Of a stretch of 64,000 nucleotides of DNA, positions 48,369-56,286 are shown in pieces. Each line of letters begins with the position of its first letter. Within the stretch, counting starts at the first letter, position 1. Origin of the DNA: an uncultured Bacteroidota bacterium (GTDB lineage Bacteria; Bacteroidota; Bacteroidia; Flavobacteriales; Flavobacteriaceae); the NCBI GenBank assembly GCA_902560025.1, contig CACEKL010000001.1:1-64000 (forward strand), given 5' to 3'. Made by a program: the position numbers and the translations under genes. The notes below the pieces were generated by a model. The model made no database searches, had not been told where the DNA came from, and saw nothing but the letters and a program-made list of their open reading frames with translations.

Positions 48369-49832
48369 ATGAAAAAATTAAGTTTATTACTTCTCTCTTT
48401 ACTTTTATTGATTGTTGGTTGTAAAAAAGCTGATGATAACGATGATCCAAATATTATAAGACTTGAGACTGATCTAGAAGTCAGTGATTTTATATGGAGA
48501 GGTTTAAATCAGTATTATTATTGGCAAGAAAGTGTTTCAAATTTATCTGATTCAAAATTAGATAATGAGTCTGAATATGCATACTATTTGAGTCAAAATT
48601 CAGATCCTGACTCTTTTTTTAATTCACTTTTACATCCTGATGACAGGTTTAGTTGGATAGTTGACGATTATGTAGATTTAGAGAACATGCTTCAAGGTAT
48701 TGCAGATTCTGACGGAATGGAGTTTGGATTGTATGTAGAGTGCAACGATCAAAACGTTTTTGGATTTGTTAGGTATGTTCATGAAAATTCTTATGCTGAA
48801 TCAAAAGGTGTAAAAAGGGGTATGCTTTTTAGTGAGATAAATGGAAATAGATTAACTCGAGATAATTATAGAGACCTTCTTTTCGATAATCAAAGTAACT
48901 CATATTCAATAAAATTCTCACAGCTGAGTTACAATCAAAATAATCAATGTGCTAACATTATACCAGGCTCGGATAGCATAACTCTTGTTAAATCAAGGTT
49001 GGTTAAAAATCCTGTGCATATATCTAAAATATTAGAAGTTGATGGAAAAAAAATTGCATATTTAATGTATAATCAATTTTTAGGAGTAGTAGATTCTGAA
49101 AACAAAGATTACAACCTAGAGTTAAATAATATTTTTTCTAATTATAAATCAGAAAATATTGATGAACTTATAATTGATCTAAGATATAATCCAGGTGGAA
49201 GAATTACTACATCTATTAATCTTGCATCTATGATTACAGGTCAATTTAATAATCAAATATTTGCTAAGGAAAGATGGAACTCTAAATTAATGAATTACTG
49301 GGAGGAGAATAACCCTGAAGCATTGTTAAATAGATTTACTGATAAGCTTGATAACAATATTCCGATTAGCTCATTAAATTTAAACAAACTATACGTAATT
49401 ACTACCTCAAGATCAGCATCTGCAAGTGAGTTATTGATTAATGGTCTTGACCCATATATTGATGTTATTCATATTGGAGATTATACTGTTGGAAAGAATC
49501 AGGGCTCAATAACAGTTTATGATTACATAAACGACTCTAGAGATAAAAACCCTAAACATAAATATGCAATGCAGCCAATAGTTTTGAAAATAGGAAATGT
49601 TGCTGGTTACACAGATTTTCCTGATGGTCTTACTCCTGACATAATTAAAAAGGAGTCAATATCGAATCCTGGAATTCTTGGAGACCCTGAAGAACCTCTT
49701 TTGAAAATTGCATTAGATAATATTCGAGGTATTCAAACTTCGATAAGTCAAACTGAGGATTATAAACAAATTGACAAGCCTACTGATGAAATTTATCAAA
49801 GAATAGAAGTAAATAAGAAGACTATAGAATAG
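48369..49832 (+). CDS. S41-family C-terminal processing peptidase, lipoprotein
   Basis: A 487-residue serine peptidase of the CtpA/tricorn (S41) group. The N-terminus is a lipoprotein signal with the lipobox LLIVGC (Cys18), followed by Lys-Lys and an acidic linker. A PDZ-like domain (about 115-200: ESYAESKGVKRGMLFSEING-like segment) precedes the peptidase domain; the catalytic serine is in TSRSASASELLINGL (about 347-361) and the lysine in VGKNQGSI (about 376). It should act on the inner face of the outer membrane or in the periplasm. Co-directional with purB. Its stop abuts the stop of carB with no gap. Confidence 0.9.
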   Translation: MKKLSLLLLSLLLLIVGCKKADDNDDPNIIRLETDLEVSDFIWRGLNQYYYWQESVSNLSDSKLDNESEYAYYLSQNSDPDSFFNSLLHPDDRFSWIVDDYVDLENMLQGIADSDGMEFGLYVECNDQNVFGFVRYVHENSYAESKGVKRGMLFSEINGNRLTRDNYRDLLFDNQSNSYSIKFSQLSYNQNNQCANIIPGSDSITLVKSRLVKNPVHISKILEVDGKKIAYLMYNQFLGVVDSENKDYNLELNNIFSNYKSENIDELIIDLRYNPGGRITTSINLASMITGQFNNQIFAKERWNSKLMNYWEENNPEALLNRFTDKLDNNIPISSLNLNKLYVITTSRSASASELLINGLDPYIDVIHIGDYTVGKNQGSITVYDYINDSRDKNPKHKYAMQPIVLKIGNVAGYTDFPDGLTPDIIKKESISNPGILGDPEEPLLKIALDNIRGIQTSISQTEDYKQIDKPTDEIYQRIEVNKKTIE

Positions 49833-52685
49833 CTACTTGGTTAAGTACATTTTTCTTCTAGAATATAATTCAAAGAATTCATCATCATTTAAATCATCTA
49901 TAAATAATATACTCTCACCGGTACTTTTCATTTCAGGACCAAGCTGTTTGTTAACATCAGGAAATTTATTAAAGGAGAATACAGGTTGTTTTATTGCATA
50001 GCCTTTAAGTTCTGGCTTAAACTTAAAATCTTTTAACTTATTTTCCCCCAGCATTATTTTTGTTGCATAGTTTACATAAGGCTCTTTATAAGCCTTAGAA
50101 ATGAATGGAACTGTTCTGGATGCCCTTGGGTTGGCTTCAATAATAAATACCTTATCATCTTTAATCGCAAATTGTATATTAATTAAACCAACTGTATTTA
50201 AAGCTAAGGCAATTTTTTTTGTGTGATCTCTAATTTGTTTTACAGTAAATTCACCAAGGTTAAATACTGGAAGAGTTGCATTGGAATCACCAGAGTGAAT
50301 TCCACATGGCTCAATATGTTCCATGATTCCAATAATATAAACATCTTCACCATCACAGATAGCATCAGCTTCAGCCTCGATTGCTCCATCTAAATAGTGA
50401 TCTAATAATAACTTATTATTAGGAATTTTTGATAGTAGATCTACAACATGTTCCTCAAGTTCTTCTTTATTAATAACAATTTTCATTCCTTGACCTCCTA
50501 ATACATAGGATGGCCTGACTAATATTGGAAAATTAAGTTGATTTGATAATTCAACTGCTTCTTTTGCACTTGTAGCAACTCCAAAATCCGGATAAGGTAT
50601 ATTGTTATCTTTTAGCAAATTTGAAAAGCTACCTCTATCTTCAGCTAGATCAAGCGACTTAAACTCTGTACCAATAATCTTAATATTGTAACGATCAAGT
50701 TTTTCAGCAAGTTTAAGAGCAGTTTGACCACCTAATTGAACAATAACACCTTCAGGTTTTTCATGCCTAATTATTTCATAAATATGTTCCCAAAATACTG
50801 GTTCAAAATACAGTTTATCAGAGATATCAAAATCGGTTGAGACAGTTTCAGGGTTACAATTTATCATGATTGTTTCATATCCACATTCACTAGCAGCAAG
50901 AACACCATGCACACAGCAATAATCAAATTCAATACCTTGACCAATTCTATTAGGACCAGAGCCTAAAACAACAATTTTTCTTTTATCAGACACAGAGCTC
51001 TCATTTTCAGAAAACTCAGTATTTTCATTAGACTTTATTTTTTCTTCAAATGTAGAGTAATAGTATGGAGTTTGAGCTGGAAATTCAGCTGCACAAGTAT
51101 CAACTAATTTGTAGACTCTTTTGATATCTAATTCGTCTCTTTTTTTATAAACTTCACTTTCAAGACATCCAAGCATAAATGCAATTTGTCTATCAGCAAA
51201 ACCTTTTTGTTTTGCTTCTAAGAGTAAGTCATAATCAATTTTGTCAATATTAGTTTTGGAAATCTCTTTTTCAAGAATGTGTAGTTCTTCATATTGTTTT
51301 AAAAACCACATATCAATCTTTGTCAAATCATATATCCTATCTAATGGGATACCTGCCTGAATAGCATCATAAATGACAAATACTCTATCCCAACTTGCAT
51401 TTGTTAGTTTACTTATTATAGTGTTATAATCTTTATAACCTTTTCCATCTGCACCTAATCCGTTTCTTTTAATTTCAAGAGATTGAGTTGCTTTATGAAG
51501 AGCTTCTTGAAATGAACGGCCTATTCCCATAACCTCACCAACAGCTTTCATTTGTAAACCAAGAGTTCTGTCAGATCCCTCAAATTTGTCAAAATTCCAT
51601 CTAGGAATTTTAACAATTACGTAGTCTAAGGTAGGTTCAAAAAGAGCAGAAGTAGATTTAGTGATTTGATTATTTAACTCATCTAAAGTATAACCTAGGG
51701 CAAGTTTAGCAGCAACTTTTGCAATTGGATAACCGGATGCTTTAGATGCTAATGCAGATGATCTTGAAACTCTTGGGTTAATTTCAATTGCAATTATATC
51801 TTCTTTCTCATCTGGACTCACAGCAAACTGAACATTACAACCACCAGCAAAATCGCCAATACTTTTCATCATTTTAATAGCCATATCTCTCATTCTCTGA
51901 TATGTTGTGTCGGATAACGTCATAGCAGGTGCTACAGTTATTGAATCACCTGTATGGATTCCCATTGGATCCATATTTTCAATTGTACAGATAATTACAA
52001 TATTGTCATTCTTATCTCTTAGGAGCTCTAACTCATATTCTTTCCAACCAATTAAAGCCTTGTCGATTAATACTTCGTGTATAGGAGAAGATTCAAGGCC
52101 TCTAGTAAGTAAATCATTAAATTTTTCTTCCTCAAATACTATAGATGCACCAGTACCTCCAAGTGTAAATGAAGGTCTAATTACCAGGGGAAAACCAAAT
52201 TTTTGTGCAATTTCTTTACCTTTTAAAAAAGATGAAGCACTTTCAGCTGGAGCTACTGGAATATTGATTTCATTTAATAAGGTCCTAAACTTTTCTCTAT
52301 CCTCTGTAATCTCAATTGCATCAATGTCAACACCAATAATATCAACATTAAATCTAGACCAAATCTCTTTTTCTTGAGCTTCAATACACAGATTTAAAGC
52401 AGTCTGACCTCCCATTGTTGGGAGAACTGCGTCAATATCATTATGGATTTCTAATATTTCAATTATGGATTTTGTTGTAAGAGGCTTTAAATATATATGA
52501 TCTGCCATGGAAGGATCAGTCATAATTGTAGCAGGATTAGAATTAATAAGAATAGTCTTAATTCCATCTTCCTTTAATGATCTCAAAGCCTGAGAGCCGG
52601 AATAATCAAATTCACAAGCTTGACCAATAATTATAGGTCCTGAGCCGATTATAAGAATTGATTTAATTTTTTTATCCTTGGGCAT
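49833..52685 (-). CDS. carB: Carbamoyl-phosphate synthase large subunit without allosteric domain (CarB)
   Basis: Makes carbamoyl phosphate from ammonia, bicarbonate and two ATP for pyrimidines and arginine. Two homologous halves are present, each a preATP-grasp plus ATP-grasp: first half IGSGPIIIGQACEFDYSG (about 13-30) and GGQTALNL (about 95), second half VLGSGPNRIGQGIEFDYC (about 574-591) and LGGQTALKLAEKL. The protein ends at residue 950, right after the second ATP-grasp, so the C-terminal methylglyoxal-synthase-like allosteric domain of E. coli CarB (1073 residues) is absent. The stop directly abuts the convergent S41 gene. Confidence 0.95.
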   Translation of the reverse strand: MPKDKKIKSILIIGSGPIIIGQACEFDYSGSQALRSLKEDGIKTILINSNPATIMTDPSMADHIYLKPLTTKSIIEILEIHNDIDAVLPTMGGQTALNLCIEAQEKEIWSRFNVDIIGVDIDAIEITEDREKFRTLLNEINIPVAPAESASSFLKGKEIAQKFGFPLVIRPSFTLGGTGASIVFEEEKFNDLLTRGLESSPIHEVLIDKALIGWKEYELELLRDKNDNIVIICTIENMDPMGIHTGDSITVAPAMTLSDTTYQRMRDMAIKMMKSIGDFAGGCNVQFAVSPDEKEDIIAIEINPRVSRSSALASKASGYPIAKVAAKLALGYTLDELNNQITKSTSALFEPTLDYVIVKIPRWNFDKFEGSDRTLGLQMKAVGEVMGIGRSFQEALHKATQSLEIKRNGLGADGKGYKDYNTIISKLTNASWDRVFVIYDAIQAGIPLDRIYDLTKIDMWFLKQYEELHILEKEISKTNIDKIDYDLLLEAKQKGFADRQIAFMLGCLESEVYKKRDELDIKRVYKLVDTCAAEFPAQTPYYYSTFEEKIKSNENTEFSENESSVSDKRKIVVLGSGPNRIGQGIEFDYCCVHGVLAASECGYETIMINCNPETVSTDFDISDKLYFEPVFWEHIYEIIRHEKPEGVIVQLGGQTALKLAEKLDRYNIKIIGTEFKSLDLAEDRGSFSNLLKDNNIPYPDFGVATSAKEAVELSNQLNFPILVRPSYVLGGQGMKIVINKEELEEHVVDLLSKIPNNKLLLDHYLDGAIEAEADAICDGEDVYIIGIMEHIEPCGIHSGDSNATLPVFNLGEFTVKQIRDHTKKIALALNTVGLINIQFAIKDDKVFIIEANPRASRTVPFISKAYKEPYVNYATKIMLGENKLKDFKFKPELKGYAIKQPVFSFNKFPDVNKQLGPEMKSTGESILFIDDLNDDEFFELYSRRKMYLTK

Positions 52686-52702
52686 AAAATCACACTAAAA
52701 TA

Positions 52703-52729
52703 TAAAAAAAAAGGTGCCATAAAAGCACC
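52703..52729 (-). terminator. Rho-independent terminator after rpmH
   Basis: Read on the minus strand, GGTGC (52725-52729 complement) and GCACC (52713-52717 complement) form a 5-bp stem with a 7-base loop, followed by a run of nine T residues (complement of 52704-52712). It lies between rpmH and carB, just upstream of the carB start, and would limit read-through from rpmH into carB. Confidence 0.7.
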
Positions 52730-52751
52730 ATCTAAAAAAAGTTATTAAAAA

Positions 52752-52910
52752 TTATTTCTTATGGCGAGATTCGTCTGATACAGATAATTTTTTTCTGCCT
52801 TTAGCTCTTCTACTAGCAAGAACTCTACGTCCATTTGCTGTAGACATTCTGTCCATAAAACCATGCTTATTTCTTCTTTTTCTCTTAGATGGCTGATAAG
52901 TCCTTTTCAC
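52752..52910 (-). CDS. rpmH: 50S ribosomal protein bL34 (RpmH), GTG start
   Basis: A 52-residue, very basic protein: it begins [18 protein letters not shown], continues with [20 protein letters not shown] and ends SDESRHKK, the full bL34 signature with the C-terminal extension of Bacteroidetes. The start codon is GTG at 52910 (minus strand); no ATG precedes the conserved MKRT. A -7 box lies about 22 bases upstream and a terminator follows 22 bases after the stop, so it is a single-gene unit. The usual downstream rnpA is absent; carB follows instead. Confidence 0.95.
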   Translation of the reverse strand: MKRTYQPSKRKRRNKHGFMDRMSTANGRRVLASRRAKGRKKLSVSDESRHKK

Positions 52911-52931
52911 AATTGTCTATTTAATCGGACG

Positions 52932-52939
52932 CAAATATA
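52932..52939 (-). promoter_or_regulatory. -7 box for rpmH
   Basis: Minus-strand TATATTTG matches TAnnTTTG exactly, 21 bases before the GTG start of rpmH, predicting a leader of about 15 bases. It stands back to back with the plus-strand box at 52980-52987 for the divergent gene. Confidence 0.6.
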
Positions 52940-52979
52940 ATATCTTTTTATTCAACTTCATATAAATATTTTTAAATTG

Positions 52980-52987
52980 TAAATTTG
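52980..52987 (+). promoter_or_regulatory. -7 box for the TPR-like membrane protein gene
   Basis: TAAATTTG matches TAnnTTTG exactly and ends 8 bases before the ATG at 52996; the leader would be only a base or two. Paired divergently with the rpmH promoter across about 40 bases. Confidence 0.5.
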
Positions 52988-52995
52988 CACTAAAT

Positions 52996-53511
52996 ATGAT
53001 ACCAAAAATTATTAAGCTTATAACATCTATTTCTCTTTTTGGATACGGAGTATACCAAATAACAGAAACATTTATAGGAAATGGAATTTTCCTAATTATT
53101 CTTTCAATTCTTCTAGTAGTCTTATACTTCAAAAATGAAGTTTTAATATTCGCTTTTTTAAGTTTAAGAAAGCAAGATTTTGATAGAACTGAAAGAATAC
53201 TAAAGCTAATTAAGAATCCAAAGTCTGCTTTAGTAACCAAACAGCAGGGTTTCTATCATTATCTAAATGGCCTAATCCAATCTCAGAAAAATCTAACAAT
53301 TGCTGAAAAACATTTCCGTGAAGCACTAAAATTAGGTTTAAGTATGAGTCATGATATTGCTATGGCTAAACTAAGTCTAGCTGGAATAATGATGCAAAAA
53401 AGGAGAAAAAGAGAGGCTCAATCATTACTAACTGAAGCAAAATCTTTCGATAAACACAATATGCTTACTGCTCAAATAAAGTTAATGCAAGAGCAGATGA
53501 AAAGAATTTAG
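52996..53511 (+). CDS. Small membrane protein with TPR-like helices, function unknown
   Basis: A 171-residue protein. Residues about 7-50 form two hydrophobic segments (ITSISLFGYGVYQI and GIFLIILSILLVVLYF), anchoring it in the inner membrane. From about 60 on it is helical with TPR-like pairs: YHYLNGLIQSQKNLTIAEKH followed by FREALKLGL, and AKLSLAGIMMQKRRKREAQS followed by LLTEAKSFD. TPRs bind partner proteins. I do not recognise a specific function. It is divergent from rpmH and upstream of the small GNAT gene, which has its own promoter. Confidence 0.75.
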   Translation: MIPKIIKLITSISLFGYGVYQITETFIGNGIFLIILSILLVVLYFKNEVLIFAFLSLRKQDFDRTERILKLIKNPKSALVTKQQGFYHYLNGLIQSQKNLTIAEKHFREALKLGLSMSHDIAMAKLSLAGIMMQKRRKREAQSLLTEAKSFDKHNMLTAQIKLMQEQMKRI

Positions 53512-53545
53512 TAATAGGTTTTTTTATCAGAAATAGATTTTTTTT

Positions 53546-53553
53546 TATCTTTG
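53546..53553 (+). promoter_or_regulatory. -7 box for the small GNAT gene
   Basis: TATCTTTG matches TAnnTTTG exactly, 19 bases before the ATG at 53573, predicting a leader of about 14 bases. A T-rich stretch precedes it; no -33 TTG is seen. Confidence 0.5.
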
Positions 53554-53572
53554 CTGTCCGACTTTTTTATTT

Positions 53573-53866
53573 ATGAGTGATATTATTATTGAAAATAATG
53601 AGTTTTTAAGGCAGTTTGAAGTCAAAGTTTCAGACTCATTAGCAAGAATAGAATACGCTGAACAAGAAAGAAAAATTTTCTTAACTAAAATTCACATACC
53701 TGATACAATTAAGGATAAATCTTTTGAAGAAGAATTCATAATTAAGGTTTTAGAATTTATTGAGAGTAAAAATTTGAGGGTTGTACCAACCTCCCCTAGA
53801 ATTGCAGGTTTTGTTAGAAAAAACAAATCCTTTAAGCATTTATTACCTGTCGGAATAAAGCTCTAA
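53573..53866 (+). CDS. Small GNAT-fold acetyltransferase-like protein (YidJ/PF14542 type)
   Basis: A 97-residue protein with the short GNAT-like pattern: N-terminal strand-forming segment with FEVKVSDSLARIEYAEQERK (about 15-34), FLTKIHIPDTIKDKSFEEEF (about 36-55), a helix IIKVLEFIESKNLRVVP (about 56-72), then the final FVRKNKSFKHLLP. This matches the compact one-domain N-acetyltransferases such as YjdJ/YidJ, half the length of usual GNATs. Substrate unknown. Its stop abuts the stop of the convergent mtaB with no gap. Confidence 0.75.
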   Translation: MSDIIIENNEFLRQFEVKVSDSLARIEYAEQERKIFLTKIHIPDTIKDKSFEEEFIIKVLEFIESKNLRVVPTSPRIAGFVRKNKSFKHLLPVGIKL

Positions 53867-55195
53867 TTAAATTGCAAATCCTTCTGGATCAATTTTGTTA
53901 AATTTCATTTGTTTTATGGTCCCTGCCAATTTTGGATCCCAAATTGTTCTAAAACGAATATAGTTTTCAGAGAAACCTTCTATATATCCATTCTTATTTT
54001 CTGACTCAAATAAAACATTATTTGTAGTACCAATGTTACTTTTATAAAAATCAGATTTTTTTCTACTTGATAGAAGCCTCAAAAGCTTACTCCTTTTAGA
54101 TCTAGTATTTGTATTAACAATTCCAGGTAAAGTTATTGCGTGGGTATTATCTCTTTCAGAATACATAAATACATGTAGGTAGGACACATCTAGTGCCTCT
54201 ATAAAATTCATGCTTTCTAAGAATTTATCATCGTCCTCTCCAGGAAAACCAACTATTACATCTACTCCGATTGAAGCTTCTGGCATTAATTTCTTAATCA
54301 TTTCAATTCTACTTTTATATAAACTTGAATCATATCTTCTTCTCATTAGCTTTAAGACAGTGTCACTTCCACTTTGAAGTGGAATATGAAAATGGGGAAC
54401 AAATTTTTCACTTTTGCTTATGAATTCAATTATTTCATTAGTCAATAAATTAGGTTCAATTGATGATATTCTAAACCTACTATTTGTTTCTAGATTTTCA
54501 ATTTCTTTAATTAAGTCGTAAAAATTATATTCATTATTTGACTCATGATTTTTACCAAAGTCACCAAGGTTAATACCAGTTAGTACAATCTCTTTAATTT
54601 CCTGAGAATCAATTTTTCTTATATTTTTTAAGACATTATCTATGCTACCACTTCTAGATTTACCTCGTGCAAGTGGTATTGTACAAAAGCTACATTTATA
54701 GTCACAGCCATCCTGCACTTTTAGGAATGCCCTAGTTCTATGATTTAATGAATAGCTTTCTTTAAATAAGTTAACCTCATTTATATTACATGAATGAACT
54801 TTATTAGAGAGATCATTATCAATATTTTTTAAATAATCCAATAAGTTAAACTTATCTGATGCACCAAGGACTAAATCTACTCCATCAACATCAAGCAGCT
54901 CTTTAGGTTTTAATTGTGCGTAACATCCTATAGCAGCAATAAATGCATCTGGATTTATTTTTTGTGCCTGCTTTACATAATACTTGAATTTTTTATCTGC
55001 ATTTTCCGTCACAGAGCAGGTATTAATAACGTATGCATCTGCATGATCATTAAAATCAACAATTTCGTAATCGTTTTCTTTTAAAGATTTTGATATATAT
55101 GAAGATTCAGAAAAGTTTAATTTACAACCTAGTGTATAAATAGCAACAGAGGAAATCTTTCTTTTAGACTTAGAAGATGCAGTTATTGAAGACAA
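53867..55195 (-). CDS. mtaB: tRNA t6A37 methylthiotransferase MtaB
   Basis: Radical SAM enzyme adding a methylthio group to t6A at position 37 of ANN-reading tRNAs. The N-terminal UPF0004 domain has the three auxiliary-cluster cysteines in TLGCKLNFSE (about 22), NTCSVTENA (about 59) and AIGCYAQ (about 92). The radical SAM motif is CDYKCSFC (about 163-170), and a C-terminal TRAM domain ends the protein. Length 442 and the GxxLGDFG motif (TGINLGDFG) fit MtaB rather than MiaB or RimO. It follows rpmE2 by 11 bases on the same strand. Confidence 0.92.
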   Translation of the reverse strand: MSSITASSKSKRKISSVAIYTLGCKLNFSESSYISKSLKENDYEIVDFNDHADAYVINTCSVTENADKKFKYYVKQAQKINPDAFIAAIGCYAQLKPKELLDVDGVDLVLGASDKFNLLDYLKNIDNDLSNKVHSCNINEVNLFKESYSLNHRTRAFLKVQDGCDYKCSFCTIPLARGKSRSGSIDNVLKNIRKIDSQEIKEIVLTGINLGDFGKNHESNNEYNFYDLIKEIENLETNSRFRISSIEPNLLTNEIIEFISKSEKFVPHFHIPLQSGSDTVLKLMRRRYDSSLYKSRIEMIKKLMPEASIGVDVIVGFPGEDDDKFLESMNFIEALDVSYLHVFMYSERDNTHAITLPGIVNTNTRSKRSKLLRLLSSRKKSDFYKSNIGTTNNVLFESENKNGYIEGFSENYIRFRTIWDPKLAGTIKQMKFNKIDPEGFAI

Positions 55196-55206
55196 AACTT
55201 GGATTT

Positions 55207-55662
55207 TTAAGAATCAGATTCTTCTTCTGAGGATTCGGAAGTAGCCTCTTCAGAAGGTGCCTCAGCAGTAGATTCTTCAGCAGGTGCCTCAGCAGTAGCC
55301 TCTTCAGAAGGTGCCTCAGCAGTAGCCTCTTCAGAAGGTGCCTCAGCAGTAGCTTCTTCAGAAGGTGCCTCAGCAGTAGCCTCTTCAGAAGCAGTTGAAT
55401 CGCCAGAGACTGGCTGGTTAAAGTTTGCATATTTACTTCTAAACTTATCAACTCTACCGGCAGTATCTACAAGTTTTGACTTACCTGTATAATAAGGATG
55501 AGATGTTCTTGAAATCTCTAATTTAAAAAGTGGATATTCTACACCATCAATCTTAGTAGTTTCTTTTGTCTCTACTGTTGATTTAGTAATAAATACATCA
55601 TTATTAGACATATCTTTAAATGCTACTAATCTATAGTTTTCAGGATGTGTATTACTTTTCAT
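55207..55662 (-). CDS. rpmE2: 50S ribosomal protein bL31 type B with an acidic repeat tail
   Basis: Residues 1-85 are a standard zinc-free bL31[21 protein letters not shown], then [20 protein letters not shown] and [11 protein letters not shown]. After residue about 86 comes a 65-residue tail, rich in Glu, Ala, Ser and Thr, with five 9-residue repeats based on EEATAEAPS (about 95-140). Typical bL31B has 80-90 residues, so the tail nearly doubles it. The tail is strongly acidic, unusual for a ribosomal protein that touches rRNA; it is probably disordered. First gene of an rpmE2-mtaB unit with its own promoter. Confidence 0.93.
   Translation of the reverse strand: MKSNTHPENYRLVAFKDMSNNDVFITKSTVETKETTKIDGVEYPLFKLEISRTSHPYYTGKSKLVDTAGRVDKFRSKYANFNQPVSGDSTASEEATAEAPSEEATAEAPSEEATAEAPSEEATAEAPAEESTAEAPSEEATSESSEEESDS
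55244..55391. repeat. 27-base tandem repeat in the bL31 tail
   Basis: Five full 27-base units at 55244-55270, 55271-55297, 55298-55324, 55325-55351 and 55352-55378, then a partial sixth to about 55391. Units 1, 3 and 4 are identical, unit 5 differs by one base and unit 2 by three. Unit length is a multiple of three, so copy number can change without breaking the frame. Confidence 0.95.
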
Positions 55663-55678
55663 AGCTTAAAAGTGAGTG

Positions 55679-55686
55679 CAAATTTA
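55679..55686 (-). promoter_or_regulatory. -7 box for rpmE2-mtaB
   Basis: Minus-strand TAAATTTG matches TAnnTTTG exactly and lies 16 bases before the bL31 ATG, giving a leader of about 10 bases. No -33 TTG seen. Confidence 0.55.
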
Positions 55687-55721
55687 AAATTTTTTTCATA
55701 TATCCTATCATTATAATTGCT

Positions 55722-55729
55722 TAATTTTG
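55722..55729 (+). promoter_or_regulatory. -7 box for the DUF4199-GT2-ABC unit
   Basis: TAATTTTG matches TAnnTTTG exactly. It overlaps an in-frame TTG (55727) that could be mistaken for a start; transcription from here would begin near 55736, making the ATG at 55754 the real start. It is divergent from the bL31 promoter with about 35 bases between boxes. Confidence 0.55.
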
Positions 55730-55753
55730 CTTTTCACATTTAACACAAACAAA

Positions 55754-56278
55754 ATGATACAAACTAATGGAACAATAAAATCAGTAATAATTAATTATGG
55801 ACTTCTTCTAGGGGGAGTTACAGTTGCATTTGCACTGATGTTATTCTTAATGGACATGCACATCGAACAAGGTTCTCTTCAGAATATTGTAGGCTTTATT
55901 CTAACTGTTGGAGCTATTGTATTTGGACAATTAGCTTTCAAAAAAGCAAATGAAGGCTTCATAAGCTTAGGAGAAGGATTTAAAATAGGACTTGGTATTT
56001 GTATGGTAGGGTCAATTGTTGGTCTCATATATGGAATTTTTCAGATGACAGTCCTTGATCCAGATACTATGACTAAAGTAATGGAGTATTCAATTGATCA
56101 GGCAATTCAACAGAATCCTGAGCTTACAGATGAAATGATAGAGGCAATTGAAGGTAGTATAGAATTTTTCACTTCTCCTTCAATGATTGCTGTATTTGGT
56201 CTTGGATCAGCTTTATTTTTTGGTAGTATAATTTCATTAATAACAGGATTAGCACTTAAGAAAAATAAACCTGCTTAA
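55754..56278 (+). CDS. DUF4199-family membrane protein
   Basis: A 174-residue membrane protein from the ATG at 55754, with four hydrophobic helices: about 12-30 (YGLLLGGVTVAFALMLFLMD), 38-60, 70-95 (FKIGLGICMVGSIVGLIYGI) and 140-165 (ALFFGSIISLITGLAL). The pattern of helices and the amphipathic region between helix 3 and 4 (YSIDQAIQQNPELTDEMIEA) match the DUF4199 family, common in Bacteroidetes. A longer reading from TTG at 55727 is rejected because that codon lies in the promoter. Molecular function unknown. The GT2 gene follows 8 bases later. Confidence 0.78.
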   Translation: MIQTNGTIKSVIINYGLLLGGVTVAFALMLFLMDMHIEQGSLQNIVGFILTVGAIVFGQLAFKKANEGFISLGEGFKIGLGICMVGSIVGLIYGIFQMTVLDPDTMTKVMEYSIDQAIQQNPELTDEMIEAIEGSIEFFTSPSMIAVFGLGSALFFGSIISLITGLALKKNKPA

Positions 56279-56286
56279 TTAAATTT

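Noticed and set aside
51907..52377. 156-codon plus-strand open frame
   Set aside because: It lies entirely antisense to the ATP-grasp region of carB, whose protein motifs are intact; the translation is Ser/Ile-rich with no recognisable domain.
52911..52995. Replication origin next to rpmH
   Set aside because: No dnaA, rnpA or cluster of DnaA boxes is seen; the AT-rich gap is explained by two divergent promoters.
55244..55391. CRISPR-like array
   Set aside because: The 27-base units are directly adjacent without spacers and encode protein repeats in frame.
55170..55451. 93-codon minus-strand frame with Leu/Arg repeats
   Set aside because: It is a frame-shifted reading of the bL31 27-base repeats; the bL31 frame has a full ribosomal protein core and its own promoter.
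55727..55753. TTG start extending the DUF4199 protein by nine residues
   Set aside because: The TTG is part of the -7 box TAATTTTG (55722-55729), so it would lie upstream of the mRNA start; ATG at 55754 is preferred.
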